NCBI RefSeq assembly: GCF_009791395.1
Contig: NZ_WSZK01000042.1
Span: forward strand, 1 to 53,403
Direction of reading: 5' to 3'
DNA from: Halomarina oriensis
Lineage (GTDB): Archaea; Halobacteriota; Halobacteria; Halobacteriales; Haloarculaceae
DNA: 53,403 nucleotides
Part shown: in pieces, positions 34,506 through 44,834 of the stretch
Layout: each line of letters opens with the position of its first letter
How positions within the stretch are numbered: position 1 is the first letter of the stretch
Position numbers and translations under genes: made by a program
The notes under the pieces: generated by a model
The model's database searches: none
Seen by the model: only the letters and a program-made list of their open reading frames with translations
Told to the model about the DNA's origin: nothing

Positions 34506-35735
34506 ATGAGTCGCACCCTCCGACCGGCCCTCGTTGCCGTGCTGTGCTGTCTCCTGCTCGTGACGAGCGGGTGTAGCGCCGTCACCGACCTCACCGGCGA
34601 GCGAACCGCCACGCCGCCGAGTGCCGCGGACGCGGCGGCTAGCTACCGTGGGTTCGACGCCCTCGAAGCCACCGTCGTCACCGAAGTCGACGGCGAGACC
34701 GAGACACGAGCGCACGTCGTCCAGCGCCCCTCGACGGGCGAGACGTGGCGCGAGACGCTCGCACCCGCCGAACGGGCGGACGACCGGGTCGTCTCCAACC
34801 GGTCGGTGACGTGGAGTTACGACGCCAGCGAGAACGACGCGACCCGTATCGACACCTCGCGGTTCGAGGCCGCCAACGACAGCTACCCCGAGTACCTCCG
34901 TCGAGTGTTCGCGGCGCTCGACCGCACCGAGGACAGCGAGGTGTCGGTCGGTGTCTCCCCGCTTCCGGTCGTCCCCGCGACCCCCACACCACAGCCACCG
35001 GGGGACGCGACGGTCGGCCAGCAGACCGTCGAGTACGCCGGCACGGCGACGGTGGACGGCCGCGAAACCCACGTCGTCCGGTTGGTCACCGAGGACACCG
35101 ACGGTGAGTTCGCCGTCCGCAACCAGACCGTCTACCTCGACGCCGAGCACTTCTTCCCGATTCGCCAGCGGATGGCGTTCCGGATGGACGGCAACGTGAC
35201 CCGTTACGACGTGACCTACCGGAACGTCACGTTCGACCCGAACGTCTCGACGGACCGGTTCCGGTTCGACCCGCCGGAGGGGACCACCGTCAGCGAGACG
35301 TCGCTCCCGGAGTCGACGACCTACGACTCCGTCGAGGCGCTCCGAGCGGAGACCAACGCCTCGGTCGGGGACCCGACCGTTCCCGACGGGTTCTCGTTGC
35401 GCGAGGCTCGCTACACCGTCTCGACGGAGCGGAACTACACGACGGTGACACGGACCTACGAGAACGAGACGGGCGTCCTCTCGGTGGCCGTCCGCAACAG
35501 GACGGACCTGTTCTCCGGCGTGGGCGAGAGCGAGAACGTCAGTCTCGGGCCGGTTACCGGACAGTACCGCGAGTTCGGTGCGTCCAGGTCGGTGTCGTGG
35601 ACGGCGAACGGGAGCTACTACAGCGTGAGTAGCAACGTCGTGTCGAGAGCGACCCTCCTCGACGTGGCTCGGTCGCTGGTCCGGGCGGACGCGGTGGAGC
35701 GACGGCGCGACTACGGCCGGGCGTACAGCGAGTAG
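34506..35735 (+). CDS. LolA-like lipoprotein, second of a tandem pair
   Basis: A 409-residue paralogue of the preceding protein: signal and lipobox (LLVTSGC, Cys23), EATVVTEVDGETETRAHVV, VTWSYDASENDATR, HFFPIRQRMAF, STDRFRFDPPEGT, and a C-terminal domain with GPVTGQYREFGASRSVSW. The SWSYDASEN and DRFxFxPP blocks are shared between the two. An extra linker near residues 150-165 (VVPATPTPQPPGD) is specific to this copy. The ATG at 34506 starts 74 bases after the first copy's stop. Duplication is clear; function is unknown. Confidence 0.8.
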   Translation: MSRTLRPALVAVLCCLLLVTSGCSAVTDLTGERTATPPSAADAAASYRGFDALEATVVTEVDGETETRAHVVQRPSTGETWRETLAPAERADDRVVSNRSVTWSYDASENDATRIDTSRFEAANDSYPEYLRRVFAALDRTEDSEVSVGVSPLPVVPATPTPQPPGDATVGQQTVEYAGTATVDGRETHVVRLVTEDTDGEFAVRNQTVYLDAEHFFPIRQRMAFRMDGNVTRYDVTYRNVTFDPNVSTDRFRFDPPEGTTVSETSLPESTTYDSVEALRAETNASVGDPTVPDGFSLREARYTVSTERNYTTVTRTYENETGVLSVAVRNRTDLFSGVGESENVSLGPVTGQYREFGASRSVSWTANGSYYSVSSNVVSRATLLDVARSLVRADAVERRRDYGRAYSE

Positions 35736-36037
35736 GCGATGAACGCGAGGCCGACGAACTGGAGCGACCTGACGACGAGGGTGAACGGGCCACGCAGGGA
35801 CGCATCGAGCAGTCCGTAGCGCAGGAGGGCGCTCCCCACGAACGCCGCGCTGAACGTCACCGCGGTCAGCAACACCAGTCCGACGGAGAGATAGCGCATC
35901 GAACGGCTGGCGTTGCGTCGGAAGCCACGATACGCCTGCCAGCCGATGAACAGACCGAGCAGCGTCGACGCGCCGGCCAGTACGACGGTGGCGACCCAGA
36001 CGAGGTCGAGGGTCGCCGGGAACTGTATCGCCGTCAT
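35711..36037 (-). CDS. Small multi-helix membrane protein (DUF7521-like)
   Basis: A 108-residue protein with three to four hydrophobic segments (about 12-32, 48-70, 83-105). It belongs with the haloarchaeal DUF7521 proteins that are usually paired with an ArsR-type regulator, and here its ATG overlaps the regulator's TGA (ATGA). It also overlaps the end of the convergent lipoprotein gene by 25 bases. A sensing role for the pair is often guessed but not established. Confidence 0.75.
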   Translation of the reverse strand: MTAIQFPATLDLVWVATVVLAGASTLLGLFIGWQAYRGFRRNASRSMRYLSVGLVLLTAVTFSAAFVGSALLRYGLLDASLRGPFTLVVRSLQFVGLAFIAYSLYARP

Positions 36038-36390
36038 CACAGGTCCTCCCACATGCGAGTGAAGCGGTCGGCGACGTCGTCCGCCCGTCCGTCGACACGT
36101 TCGAGGGTCGCCGTGAACTCCCCGTCGTCGAGGGCGACGGCGAACCGCTGGAGTCGAGCGGTGTAGACGCTGGTGTGGTTGCCGTCACGTCGCGGCCGGG
36201 TCCGTTCGTCGAGGAGACCGCAGTCGGTGAGTTGGTCGATACGACGGTAGACGGTGGGGAGGGAGGCGTCGCACCGTTCGCTGAGTGTCTTCGCGGACAT
36301 TGGTTCTACGCTCGTCTCGGTGAGGATGGCTCGGGCGTGCTCGTCGCTGAGCAGGTCGAGCACCGTCGGCAGCGGCGACTCCTCACACAC
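36037..36390 (-). CDS. ArsR-like winged-helix regulator
   Basis: The 117-residue protein is a winged helix: VLDLLSDEHARAILTETSVEPMSAKTL, recognition helix SLPTVYRRIDQLTDCGLL, wing DERTRPRRDGNHTSVYTARL, then a short C-terminal helical segment. A cacttaatag TATA-like box near 36412-36420 sits 27 bases before the ATG, a leaderless start. Its stop overlaps the small membrane gene, so the two are translated together. The target genes are unknown. Confidence 0.8.
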   Translation of the reverse strand: MCEESPLPTVLDLLSDEHARAILTETSVEPMSAKTLSERCDASLPTVYRRIDQLTDCGLLDERTRPRRDGNHTSVYTARLQRFAVALDDGEFTATLERVDGRADDVADRFTRMWEDL

Positions 36391-36494
36391 ACGATGACTC
36401 TGCAGCGTCCCGACTATTAAGTGGCCGATACCGATTTCACGCCGAGAGAACGGGGTCCGGGGCGCTTATGTCCACGTCCCCCTCCGCTTCGGCC

Positions 36495-36992
36495 ATGTCC
36501 CTCGCCGCAGCGACCCGCGACGCCGTCCGTGCCCGACCGTTCCTCGCCGACGCGCTCCGGGCAGGGGTGCTCAACTACGCCGCCGCCGCCCGCCTCTTAC
36601 GTGAGGAGGTCGACGCGCTCGCCGACGCCGACGAGGACACCGTGACCGCCGCACTGCGTCGGTTCGGTGACGACCTCGCACCCTACGAACCGGCGACCGG
36701 CGACGCTCGGGTGTCGATGCGGAGCGGTGTCGGCCCCGTCGAGAACGCCGCCGACGAGGTGGACGAGCCGCTCCTCCGGGTCGGCGGGACGGCGCTCGCC
36801 GCCGGCGGCACGGGGACGGCCATCGTCGTGGAGGGGACGGTCGACGCCGGCGTCCTCGCCGGCATCCTCGACCGCCTTCGGACGGCGGCGGTGGCGGTCG
36901 AGGCGGCGGGCGTCGCGGGCGACGCGCTGGTCGTCGTCGTGCCGCGGCGGTCCGGCCCGGACGCGCTCCGAATCGTCGAGGACTGCGTCTGA
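36495..36992 (+). CDS. Conserved haloarchaeal protein (DUF7523-like)
   Basis: A 165-residue protein: an N-terminal helical part (AAATRDAVRARPFLADALRAG, NYAAAARLLREEVDALAD) that resembles a helix-turn-helix, and a C-terminal part of ACT-like alternation (ALAAGGTGTAIVVEGTVDA, VAVEAAGVAGDALVVVVP). The gcgcttatg element near 36459-36467 places a leaderless start near 36491, so the ATG at 36495 is preferred; an upstream ATG at 36468 would add nine Ser/Ala-rich residues. It is convergent with the PAP2 gene. Function unknown. Confidence 0.75.
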   Translation: MSLAAATRDAVRARPFLADALRAGVLNYAAAARLLREEVDALADADEDTVTAALRRFGDDLAPYEPATGDARVSMRSGVGPVENAADEVDEPLLRVGGTALAAGGTGTAIVVEGTVDAGVLAGILDRLRTAAVAVEAAGVAGDALVVVVPRRSGPDALRIVEDCV

Positions 36993-37011
36993 GGCGTCGG
37001 CCGGAGGGTCG

Positions 37012-37926
37012 TTACGACGCCTCCACTCGCCGCGCGAGACGGTGCCCGACGTCGGGAACGCCGACGACGAGCGCCGCCGCGAGGACGCTCACGCCGAACA
37101 TCAGCGGCAACGGGGGCTGGACGACGTACAGGACTCCGAAGCCGACGACGGTGACGAGGAACACCGTCAGACTGAGCGCGACGGTCGTCCGCGTCACCGA
37201 GAACGACACCTCGTTGTCGACCAGTCCGTACCACCCGAGGGCCGCCCCGGCCGCCCCGCCCAGCGCGATGACGCTGTCGAACGACTGCTGGGTGAGGACG
37301 GCGACGACCCCGACGGCGACGGCGACGACGAACACCCGACCGGGTTCGGTCCCGCGCGCCGAGAGCCAGTAGAGGCCGAAGAGGACGCCCAGACCGATGG
37401 CCGTCCCGGCGACCACGTCGACGAAGTAGTGGACGCCGAGCGCGAGTCGTGAGAACGCGACGAGGCCGACGACGCCGGCGACCAGCGCGGTCCGGTAGCC
37501 ACGCGGCCGCCGGTCGAGGACGAGGCCGACACCGCCCCAGACGAGCGTCGTCCCGATGGCGTGCCCGCTCGGGAAGCCGTAGCCCGTCGCGGTCGCGGTG
37601 TTCTCGAACACCGGGACGAAGAACGTGGGGAGCCACGGGATGGTCGGGGCGACACCCGCCCGAGGCGGCCGCGGGAGTTCGAACGCCCCCTTCATCGCCG
37701 AGACGAGGACGATGTAGACGATGGGCAACGCGAGGACGAACGCGCCGCGTCGTCGTCTCGCCGGTGACGTACTCGTACTGAACGCGACGTAACAGCCCCC
37801 CGCGAGCAGGAACAGGAACCAGACGTCGCCTAGCTGTGTGAGTAGCGCCAGCGGTAGCTCCCCGACCCCGGCGAAGAGGTCACGGAGCCACTCGGTGACG
37901 CCGATACTGCGGCCCGGCTGGGTCAT
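37012..37926 (-). CDS. PAP2-family membrane phosphatase
   Basis: The 304-residue protein has about eight hydrophobic segments and the three PAP2 phosphatase signatures: KGAFELPRPPR at 79-89, PSGHAIGT at 119-126 (catalytic His) and SRLALGVHYFVD at 159-170. Relatives dephosphorylate lipid phosphates such as polyprenyl diphosphate or phosphatidic acid. A role in dolichol-phosphate recycling is possible but not shown. It is a single gene with its start at ATG 37926. Confidence 0.85.
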   Translation of the reverse strand: MTQPGRSIGVTEWLRDLFAGVGELPLALLTQLGDVWFLFLLAGGCYVAFSTSTSPARRRRGAFVLALPIVYIVLVSAMKGAFELPRPPRAGVAPTIPWLPTFFVPVFENTATATGYGFPSGHAIGTTLVWGGVGLVLDRRPRGYRTALVAGVVGLVAFSRLALGVHYFVDVVAGTAIGLGVLFGLYWLSARGTEPGRVFVVAVAVGVVAVLTQQSFDSVIALGGAAGAALGWYGLVDNEVSFSVTRTTVALSLTVFLVTVVGFGVLYVVQPPLPLMFGVSVLAAALVVGVPDVGHRLARRVEAS

Positions 37927-38025
37927 CGACCCTCCGCGCTCGGGCGAGACGCTCGGTCGGTCGGACGGTTCGTGACGGGGGCCACTGCCGTGGGACTACT
38001 GCCGTGTCGTTCTTTAGTCGTGGGG

Positions 38026-38379
38026 TTACCCTCCCGTCTCTCCGGAGTCCGCTCGGTCGTCGCCGGGAAGCCCGCCGAGGACGCCGTACCGGAGACGGTA
38101 GAGCACGAACCCGGCCAACTGGCCGAGGCCGAACGCCTGCTGGTCGGCCTCCCGGTCGCCGAAGACCAGTCGACGGCCGGTGTTCTGGAGCGCCATGAGC
38201 AGGATGCGTCGGCGCTTGTTCGTCCGCACGCCGTGCCAGTCGGTGTCGGTGGCCCAGCCGTAGGCGACGCCGGCGAAGAGGCCGCCGAGCGTCCACGGCG
38301 AGGTCCACTCCGGCACCTCGAGGGACTCGTGGTCGTCAGGGTCGACACGGCGGCGGAGGGCGTCAAGGAGGGCGAGCAT
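38026..38379 (-). CDS. Conserved haloarchaeal protein, unknown function
   Basis: A 117-residue protein with MLALLDALRRRVDPDDHESL, then the weakly hydrophobic TSPWTLGGLFAGVAYGWATD, NKRRRILLMALQNTGRRL and AFGLGQLAGFVLYRLRYGVLGG. The last segment could lie at or in the membrane. No family is recognised. It lies 99 bases upstream of the PAP2 gene on the same strand. It could equally be a peripheral membrane protein. Coding is supported by the conserved-looking composition and the lack of a better frame. Confidence 0.55.
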   Translation of the reverse strand: MLALLDALRRRVDPDDHESLEVPEWTSPWTLGGLFAGVAYGWATDTDWHGVRTNKRRRILLMALQNTGRRLVFGDREADQQAFGLGQLAGFVLYRLRYGVLGGLPGDDRADSGETGG

Positions 38380-38563
38380 CGTCGCGCGCGACGAACTCGG
38401 CGATCGCCTGTCTGCGTCGGGACATACCGTCCGGTCACACGGCCGTCACATCAATCTCGCCCCCGTTCGCAACCCCGTCCCTGGTCGGTGCGTCCCGCGC
38501 CCCACGTCGCACGCCGTCTCACGGTTCCGATGCGTTGAAACCGACGCCGGCGGTATCGCGGCC

Positions 38564-40051
<1,488 letters not shown>

Positions 40052-40080
40052 CGCGAACCCGCCACCCCACCCACACCCCC

Positions 40081-41304
40081 TCAGAGCGCTAGCGGTCCGA
40101 CGAGCACGCCCATCAGGTGTGCCCGCTTCACGCCGAGGCGCGGCGGGAGCAGACCGACGACGCCCGCGGCGACGAGCAGACCCACACCGAGGACGCCGGC
40201 GAACAGCCACGCGAACACGCAGAGCAGGCCGAGGACGGCCACCGACAGTCGAGTCGGGTCGACGCTACCGACGAGTCGGAGGTACGACGGCCCGAGCGTC
40301 CCGACGAGGGCGAACCCCGCGAGCGCCGCCCCGAGGACCGCGAGGACCGACAGCGGTAGCGACGGCGTCCCGACGGTGTCGTCGACGGCGACGAGGACGC
40401 CAGTCCGTGGGGTTCCGAGCGCGAACAGTGCGAACAGCGCGAAGACCGTATTCGCTGTGTTGACGCCGCTAGTCGCCACGACGAACCCACGTGCGCCGTA
40501 CCTCCCAGGGACGGCCGTCAGCGCCAGCGTCGCGGCGACGGCACTGGAGACGCCCGGCAGGTAGCCAACCGCCGCCCCCGAGAGCGTTCCGACGCCACCC
40601 AGTCCGGCGACGGAGCGCTTCGAGAGCGCGAGCGTCGCGTCGTCCTGTTCGGGGACGCCCGCCCCGTCCATCGCGTCGAGGAGGACGGGGACGCCGAACA
40701 GGCCGGCGAACAGCGGCATCAGCGTCGACCCGCCGAGCGGTCCCGACACGGGTGCGTCGAGCGTCAGGAGTCCCAGACCGCCGCTCGCGCCGACGGCGAT
40801 GGTCGCGCCGAGACGGCCGGTCCACGTCGGTTCCGTCAGGACCATCGCCAGCGCGATACCGCCGAGCACGAACGAGAGGTTGGCGACGACGTGCGGGTAG
40901 AGCGCCGTCATCGCCGAGGTGATGGGCACAGCGAGCGGGACGGCGAGCGCAACGGCGAGGACGCTCCCCAGCGCCGACAGTCGGAGCGCCTCCTCGCCAC
41001 GCCCTTCGACGACGAGTCGGTGACCGGGGAGTGCGCTCGCCGCCATCGCCGGATCGGGAACGCCGAGTGCGAGCGCCGGCACCACGTCGAGGAACGTGTG
41101 GACGACGCCCGCCGCGAGCATCGCACAGGCGACGAGCGTCGGCGGACCGGGTGCGGCGGCCGCTCCAGCCGCCAGCAGGAGCGCCACGTTGTTCGCGTGG
41201 AGGCCGGGGACGAGGCCGCTCAGCGTCCCCAGCGCGATACCGCCGAGGACGGACCCACAGACGGCGAGGGCGAACTCCGGTGCGACGACCACATCGGGGA
41301 CCAT
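40081..41304 (-). CDS. TctA-like (DUF112) membrane protein
   Basis: The 407-residue protein has about ten to eleven hydrophobic segments. GTLSGLVPGLHANNVALLLAAG near 27-48 and GYLPGVSSAVAATLALTAVPG near 245-265 are the paired glycine-proline signatures of the TctA/DUF112 family, repeated once in each half. In bacteria TctA is the large permease of tripartite tricarboxylate transporters. No small permease (TctB) or binding protein is next to it here, so a tricarboxylate role is uncertain. Confidence 0.82.
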   Translation of the reverse strand: MVPDVVVAPEFALAVCGSVLGGIALGTLSGLVPGLHANNVALLLAAGAAAAPGPPTLVACAMLAAGVVHTFLDVVPALALGVPDPAMAASALPGHRLVVEGRGEEALRLSALGSVLAVALAVPLAVPITSAMTALYPHVVANLSFVLGGIALAMVLTEPTWTGRLGATIAVGASGGLGLLTLDAPVSGPLGGSTLMPLFAGLFGVPVLLDAMDGAGVPEQDDATLALSKRSVAGLGGVGTLSGAAVGYLPGVSSAVAATLALTAVPGRYGARGFVVATSGVNTANTVFALFALFALGTPRTGVLVAVDDTVGTPSLPLSVLAVLGAALAGFALVGTLGPSYLRLVGSVDPTRLSVAVLGLLCVFAWLFAGVLGVGLLVAAGVVGLLPPRLGVKRAHLMGVLVGPLAL

Positions 41305-41395
41305 CGCTCGGGAGTGGCCCCGCTCTCACTGATGAACGTTCGGAGCGACGGGGGCCACACGGCCGTTCGGTCGGGAGCGCCGCCGCTGGCCGCCG

Positions 41396-41401
41396 TGAAA
41401 A
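41396..41401 (-). terminator. Possible end of the ribosomal P1 operon
   Basis: About 50 bases past the P1 stop on the minus strand, the sequence tcgatttttcacgg gives a run of five T in the RNA sense. Archaeal transcription often ends at such runs. No strong stem precedes it, so this is only a weak call. Confidence 0.3.
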
Positions 41402-41452
41402 ATCGAAGGAGATTGGCGTGTCGAGTCGACTGCGAGGTGACCCGTCGAGCAG

Positions 41453-41800
41453 TTAGCCGAACAGCTCGCCGAGACCTTCGCCGGAGTTGTCGTCCTCCTC
41501 TTCCTCGTCGTCGTCGCCACCCTCGTCGGCGTCGGCCTCCTCGGCCTCGTCGGCGTCGTCGTCGCCGCCGTCGTCGGACTCGCCACCGGCGGCACCGCCC
41601 GCGGCCCCACCTGCGGCGGGGACGGCGGCGGCCGTGTCGATGGCCTCCTCGATGTCGACGTCCTCGAGTGCGGCGACGAGCGCCTTCACACGGGACTCCT
41701 CGACGTCGACGCCCGCGGCCTCGAGGACCGCGGTGATGTTGTCTTCGTTGAGCTCTTCGTCGGTCTCGTTCAGGATGAGTGCTGCGTAGATGTATTCCAT
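41453..41800 (-). CDS. rpl12: Ribosomal protein P1 (aL12, L7/L12 equivalent)
   Basis: The 115-residue protein is the flexible stalk component that recruits translation factors. The N-terminal helices ([40 protein letters not shown]) form the dimerisation domain that binds P0; an Ala/Gly hinge ([16 protein letters not shown]) and a highly acidic stretch follow; the end GEGLGELFG is the conserved factor-binding tail. It is last in the L1-P0-P1 operon, 18 bases after P0. Confidence 0.96.
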   Translation of the reverse strand: MEYIYAALILNETDEELNEDNITAVLEAAGVDVEESRVKALVAALEDVDIEEAIDTAAAVPAAGGAAGGAAGGESDDGGDDDADEAEEADADEGGDDDEEEEDDNSGEGLGELFG

Positions 41801-41818
41801 TGTTCTAAGGGTGTGTGA

Positions 41819-42880
41819 TTAGCCGAACAGCGCGCCCATGGCGTCGCCACCGTCGTCGTCATCGTCGTCGTCGGTGTCGTCTGCCTCGGCGTCCGCGTCG
41901 GCGGATTGGTCGTCGGTCGATTCGTCCTCGGCGGTGTCGGCCTCGTCGGCCTCGTCGCCGCCGTCGTCCGTGGCGGGGGCGGCGAGGTCACCGCGCAGTT
42001 CCTCGGGGAGCGCCTCCTCGTCGTCGATGAGGGCGGCGAGCGCGCGCATCTGTGCGTCGGCCTTCCCGACGAGGTCGTCGGCGATGGCCGGGCTCTCGAC
42101 GGCCGCCGAGATACCGACGGCGCGAGCGTCGTTGCTCGCCGTGCCGAGCAGGAGTCCCGCGGTCTGGGCCGTCGGGTAGACGGCGTTGACCGAGACGTTG
42201 CGAGCGGCGCTGGCGGCCGCCTGCACGTCGGCGCGGTACTCGTCGATGTCGATGGCGAGGTCCTCGGGGTCGAACAGGACGCCGTCGGAGTAGACGCCAC
42301 GGAGGTCGAGGCCGACCTCCTTCGGTTCGATCTCGAGTTCGCTCAGGACGTTGGCGAGCTGCGCGCTGACCTCCTCGCCTTCTTCGAGGACGGTGGAGTC
42401 GGACAGCACCTGGATGGAGCCGTCCTGGATGCGCGCGTCCGCGCCGACCTGCTGGAGTTCGCCGACGAACGGACCCGGGTCGATACCGGTGTCACCCTCG
42501 GGGATGACGATGTCGTTCGGGGCGACCTCTCCGGCGTTGATGGGTGCGGGCGTCTTCGACGCTTCGAGTTCGCGGTAGAGGCCGAACGGGTTGTCGTTCG
42601 TCCCGATGAGACCCACCTGTCCCTCGACGAGGTCCTCGAGCTGACCGAGGTCCTGTTCGGCCTCGTCCAGCGCCCGAATCATCAGCGTGTTGCGCGAGAC
42701 ACGAAGCTGGGCGGTGCCGTGCAGGTCACGGCGCATCGCCTGTAGCTGCCGCGAGGGGATGCCGGCGAGGTTGACGACGCCGACGCTCTCGTAGCTGTCG
42801 AGGATGGCGACGACGGTGTCGACCTCCTCCTGTTTCCACTGTGGGATTACCTCGGTCTTGCGTTCGGACTCTGCGGACAT
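41819..42880 (-). CDS. rplP0: Ribosomal protein P0 (aL10, acidic stalk base)
   Basis: The 353-residue protein is the base of the stalk, contacting 23S rRNA through its N-terminal half ([51 protein letters not shown]) and binding P1 dimers through helices near 230-310. It ends with a long acidic, Asp-rich hinge and the tail DAMGALFG, which matches the P1 tail. It abuts L1: the P0 ATG at 42880 directly follows the L1 stop. The length is normal for haloarchaea. Confidence 0.97.
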   Translation of the reverse strand: MSAESERKTEVIPQWKQEEVDTVVAILDSYESVGVVNLAGIPSRQLQAMRRDLHGTAQLRVSRNTLMIRALDEAEQDLGQLEDLVEGQVGLIGTNDNPFGLYRELEASKTPAPINAGEVAPNDIVIPEGDTGIDPGPFVGELQQVGADARIQDGSIQVLSDSTVLEEGEEVSAQLANVLSELEIEPKEVGLDLRGVYSDGVLFDPEDLAIDIDEYRADVQAAASAARNVSVNAVYPTAQTAGLLLGTASNDARAVGISAAVESPAIADDLVGKADAQMRALAALIDDEEALPEELRGDLAAPATDDGGDEADEADTAEDESTDDQSADADAEADDTDDDDDDDGGDAMGALFG

Positions 42881-43519
42881 TTAGGCCACCTCCACGGAGG
42901 GGCCCATCGTCGTCTTGACGTAGACGGAGTCGATGTTGAGCGGCCCCTTCTCGAGGTCTGCTTCGATACGACGCAGGATGACGTCCACGTTGTCGGCTAT
43001 CTCCTCGGCCGACATGTCGGCCGCACCGACGCGGGTGTGGAACGTGCGGCGGTCGCGCGAGCGGACCTGCACCGTGTTCTTCATCCGTTCGACGACTTCG
43101 ACGACGTCGTCGTCGGGCTGAAGCGGTGTCGGCATCTTCCCACGGGGACCGAGGACGGTCCCGAGGTAGCGACCGATGTCCTGCATCATGCTCGCCTCGG
43201 CGACGAAGAAGTCCGTCTCGCCGGCCAGGTCTTTGGCGGCGTCGGAGTCGTCACCGAGGTCTTCGAGGTCGTCTCCGTCCATGACTTGGTCGGCGACGTC
43301 CCGTGCTCGGAGGGCTGTCTCACCCTCTGCGAACACGACGATACGTGTGTCTTGGCCCGTTCCGTTCGGAAGGACGATGCCCTCGTCGACACGGTTAGAC
43401 GGGTCGTTGAGATCCAGGTCTCGCAGGTTGATAGCGAGGTCCACGGTCTCCCGGAAGTTCCGGGGCGGGGCGTCCTCTAGTGCGAGAGAGACTGCATCTT
43501 CTATTTCCTGATCTGCCAT
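42881..43519 (-). CDS. rpl1: Ribosomal protein L1 (uL1)
   Basis: The 212-residue protein forms the L1 stalk on 23S rRNA and in archaea also represses its own mRNA. Visible motifs are [51 protein letters not shown] (the conserved rRNA-binding loop) and [18 protein letters not shown], then GPSVEVA at the end. It is first in the L1-P0-P1 operon. A ggaggtga ribosome binding site in the leader, six bases before the ATG, is unusually strong for this mostly leaderless genome and indicates a leadered message. Confidence 0.97.
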   Translation of the reverse strand: MADQEIEDAVSLALEDAPPRNFRETVDLAINLRDLDLNDPSNRVDEGIVLPNGTGQDTRIVVFAEGETALRARDVADQVMDGDDLEDLGDDSDAAKDLAGETDFFVAEASMMQDIGRYLGTVLGPRGKMPTPLQPDDDVVEVVERMKNTVQVRSRDRRTFHTRVGAADMSAEEIADNVDVILRRIEADLEKGPLNIDSVYVKTTMGPSVEVA

Positions 43520-43611
43520 TGTTCACCTCCGTAGTGCGCCGTGAGGCTACTACGGCGTGAAACAGGCTACGCCTGTCTCGTTTCACGTCACTAACTTCGC
43601 GGACTTAAATA
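43520..43611 (-). promoter_or_regulatory. Promoter and structured leader of the L1-P0-P1 operon
   Basis: On the minus strand a tatttaagt TATA box occupies about 43603-43611. The transcript should start near 43581-43586. The leader holds an irregular hairpin (43557-43586): GTGAA pairs with TTCAC and ACAGGC pairs with GCCTGT around a GTA loop, with an unpaired ACGAG on one side. This helix-asymmetric loop-helix shape is like the known L1-binding site. A second hairpin, CGCCGT...ACGGCG, follows, then GGAGGTGA before the ATG. Negative autoregulation by L1 is established in other archaea; here it is inferred. Confidence 0.65.
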
Positions 43612-43794
43612 CGTCGAACCCGCGACGAGGTGAATCAGAGCGAGGAAGTGCCGAGACGTGCGCTCACCACCCTCACCGGTCGGCTCCGGGCTCCGACCGG
43701 TTCGAGGCGACGGTCCGTTCGACGACGTGACTCTCTTCGTCGCAACCCGTTTGTGTCGGGGGTTATACCACTTCCGAGAGTACGCTCGACCGAG

Positions 43795-44769
43795 ATGTCC
43801 GACGAGAGCCACGGTGAGACCGAACAGTCAGTGTCGAACGAGTCCGGTGGCGTCGCACGACGCCGATACCTCGCCCTGCTCGGTGCGGGGACGATGGGGG
43901 TGGGTGCGGGGTTCGGGAGCCTGCCGACCGCCGCGGCGGCGACCGGTGGGGAGCGGGCGAACTGCCCGGGACCGACCGGTGCCGTCTCGTACTATCAGGT
44001 CGACTTCGTCGTCGGGACCCCGGAGCAGCGACTGGGTGAGACGCCAGACGACTTCTACGCGCGACAGGGGCGACTGATCCAGTTCCTCCACGGGAGCGAG
44101 GAGACGCCCGTGACCCGTCGCTCCCCGCCACTGGCGTTCGCCGACGAGGAGGCCCGACGCTGTCTGGAGAGCGACGGTATCGCCGTCGAGGACGGGGAGG
44201 CACGTGTCACGTTCACCGTCGCCGAGGACTGCTCGCTCGACCTCTCGCTGGTCAGTTACGAGAAGTCGGGGCCGGGGTTCGACCGTGACCGGGCGAGCGA
44301 ACAGGTGCTCGTGGACGCGACGTCGGGGACGTTCGAGGCCGGCACGCACGAACTCTCCGTCTCGGTCGCCGAACGCCCCGTTCCAGGGTTCGTCACCGAG
44401 TCCGTCGACGACTCGGTCGACGCGGTGGTCGACCGCATCACGAGCGCCATCGAGGCCGGCCCGTTCACGCTCGTCACGACCGTCGACCACGCCGCGAGCG
44501 CCGCGGACGTGGGTCTGGAGCTTCGACCGACCACGCTCCTCGTCTTCGGGAACCCGGCCGTCGGGACGCTGTTGATGCAGTCCGCACAGACGACGGCCAT
44601 CGACCTGCCACAGAAACTGCTCGTCTGGGAGGCCGCGGACGGGACGGTCAACGTGAGCTACAACGACCCACAGTATCTCGCGGTCCGCCACGGTATCGAG
44701 GACCGCAAAGAGGTGCTGTCGAAGGTTTCGGGGGCGCTCTCCTCACTGGTGGACGCCGGACGGCCGTAG
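43795..44769 (+). CDS. Tat-exported DUF302 protein
   Basis: The 324-residue protein begins with a hydrophilic lead and then a Tat signal (RRRYLALLGAGTMGVGAGFG, about 22-41), ending near TAAAATGG, so it should be secreted. A beta-rich domain of about 150 residues follows (SYYQVDFVVGTPEQRL, VTFTVAEDCSLDLSLVSYEK), then a DUF302 domain (VVDRITSAIEAGPFTLVTTV, TTLLVFGNPAVGTLLMQSAQ, IDLPQKLLVWEAADGTVNVSY). It sits on the opposite strand between L1 and L11. A gttatacc TATA-like box near 43762-43769 gives it its own leaderless promoter. Function unknown. Confidence 0.85.
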   Translation: MSDESHGETEQSVSNESGGVARRRYLALLGAGTMGVGAGFGSLPTAAAATGGERANCPGPTGAVSYYQVDFVVGTPEQRLGETPDDFYARQGRLIQFLHGSEETPVTRRSPPLAFADEEARRCLESDGIAVEDGEARVTFTVAEDCSLDLSLVSYEKSGPGFDRDRASEQVLVDATSGTFEAGTHELSVSVAERPVPGFVTESVDDSVDAVVDRITSAIEAGPFTLVTTVDHAASAADVGLELRPTTLLVFGNPAVGTLLMQSAQTTAIDLPQKLLVWEAADGTVNVSYNDPQYLAVRHGIEDRKEVLSKVSGALSSLVDAGRP

Positions 44770-44834
44770 GCCGACCGCGCGAAGGCGGACCTCTCGGTCC
44801 TCGTGGCGTGGAACGACGGAAAGAGAGAAAGCGA

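Noticed and set aside
41480-41960. GAC/GTC-rich low-complexity DNA as a microsatellite
   Set aside because: It simply encodes the normal acidic hinges of ribosomal proteins P1 and P0.
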